Shown: positions 7,123 to 7,333 of the stretch, in pieces
Layout: every line of letters begins with the position of its first letter
Position numbering within the stretch: position 1 is the first letter of the stretch
Assembly (NCBI GenBank): GCA_030595925.1
Contig: JAUVLC010000114.1
Span: 1 to 7,333, forward strand
Reading direction: 5' to 3'
Source: Clostridia bacterium
Lineage (GTDB): Bacteria; CBDUZB01; JAGLHV01
Length of the DNA: 7,333 bases
Notes under the pieces: model-generated
Database searches by the model: none
What the model was told of the DNA's origin: nothing
The model's input: the letters and a program-made list of their open reading frames with translations, nothing else
Program-made: the position numbers and the translations under genes

Positions 7123-7174
7123 GATAATCACTCTCTGGCGACTAAACTTTCGGTGTGACTAGTGCTCTGTCTCA

Positions 7175-7333
7175 TTAATTCCTGATAACATCATAATGCC
7201 TGCCAAGTTTTTCGCGGGCAATGTTCTTTGTAAATTGCCAGGATACAGTAGCTTTTTGCCGGTTACGTTGTTTTGCCCAAGCAAGTACTTCACGAGAGAA
7301 TTTAGTCATAGTTGCTATCCGACGGTCAAGACA
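7175..7333 (-). CDS. IS630-family transposase, C-terminal 52 residues, runs off right edge
   Basis: The minus strand from 7333 is open for 52 codons and ends at TAA (7175-7177). The peptide begins CLDRRI and carries the pattern typical of IS630 transposase C-termini: LAWAKQRN, then VSWQFT, then AR-x-KL and HYD close to the stop. The catalytic DDE residues lie upstream, outside the window, so I cannot tell whether the full gene is intact. Transcription is in the same direction as the glycosyltransferase genes, so readthrough from the element could reach them. It differs from its neighbours in base composition, consistent with a recent arrival. Family assignment rests on remembered C-terminal patterns, not a search. 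Confidence 0.75.
   Translation of the reverse strand, partial: CLDRRIATMTKFSREVLAWAKQRNRQKATVSWQFTKNIAREKLGRHYDVIRN

Larger units (their letters stand above)
7105..7333 (-). mobile_element. end of an IS630-family insertion sequence, partial at right edge
   Basis: This stretch carries the 3' end of an IS630-type transposase gene and the DNA between it and the element's end. The last 180 bases are about 41% GC by count, clearly above the 25-32% I counted in sampled host lines. IS630 elements insert at TA. Two TA dinucleotides fit as the junction: 7103-7104, where composition changes and the host remnant's frame breaks, or 7160-7161, just before GTGCTCTGTCTCATTAA, which looks like a terminal repeat overlapping the transposase stop. 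The other end of the element is outside the window, so the terminal inverted repeat cannot be confirmed. Confidence 0.55.

Overview
This is a very AT-rich bacterial window; the lines I counted in the coding part are about 25-32% GC. All recognisable genes lie on the minus strand, so transcription runs from the right edge to the left. The content suggests a surface-polysaccharide or protein/lipid glycosylation locus: several membrane glycosyltransferases of the PMT/ArnT-like (GT-C, GT39/GT83-type) superfamily, with a radical SAM enzyme between them. Low GC, TPR-rich GT-C enzymes and a radical SAM partner fit a Gram-negative or candidate-phylum bacterium, but the sequence alone does not fix the taxon.

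Layout in transcription order: (a) the C-terminal 52 codons of an IS630-family transposase enter from the right edge (7175-7333), with the element's end somewhere between 7105 and 7162; (b) a 68-codon remnant of the 3' end of an unrelated protein (6902-7108) has no start and is cut off at the sequence junction; (c) a GT-C glycosyltransferase with four C-terminal TPRs (4520-6853, 777 aa from the preferred start); (d) a radical SAM/SPASM-like enzyme (3356-4417, 353 aa); (e) a second GT-C plus TPR protein (1074-3266, 730 aa); (f) a third GT-C paralogue (1-931) whose 310 visible codons are open to the left edge, so its C-terminus is outside the window.

The three glycosyltransferases are paralogues. 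They share the N-terminal membrane segment, an acidic residue before an (I/L)L(A/G)(R/K)S block, the F-x-YP block, the SVLFG/SAFFG helix, the PW motif and GYF. The two complete ones also share RYLFPLLPF, an APAFYL motif in the extracytoplasmic domain and the same four-TPR tail. GT-C enzymes normally use polyprenyl-phosphate-linked sugars on the outer face of the membrane, so the three may add successive or alternative sugars to one acceptor. The TPR tails could hold that acceptor or a partner outside the cytoplasm. The radical SAM enzyme would act in the cytosol, possibly on a precursor; its substrate cannot be read from sequence.

The gene gaps are short (102, 89 and 142 bp) and hold only small inverted or direct repeats and one weak promoter candidate. 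I saw no tRNA, rRNA, CRISPR array or riboswitch.
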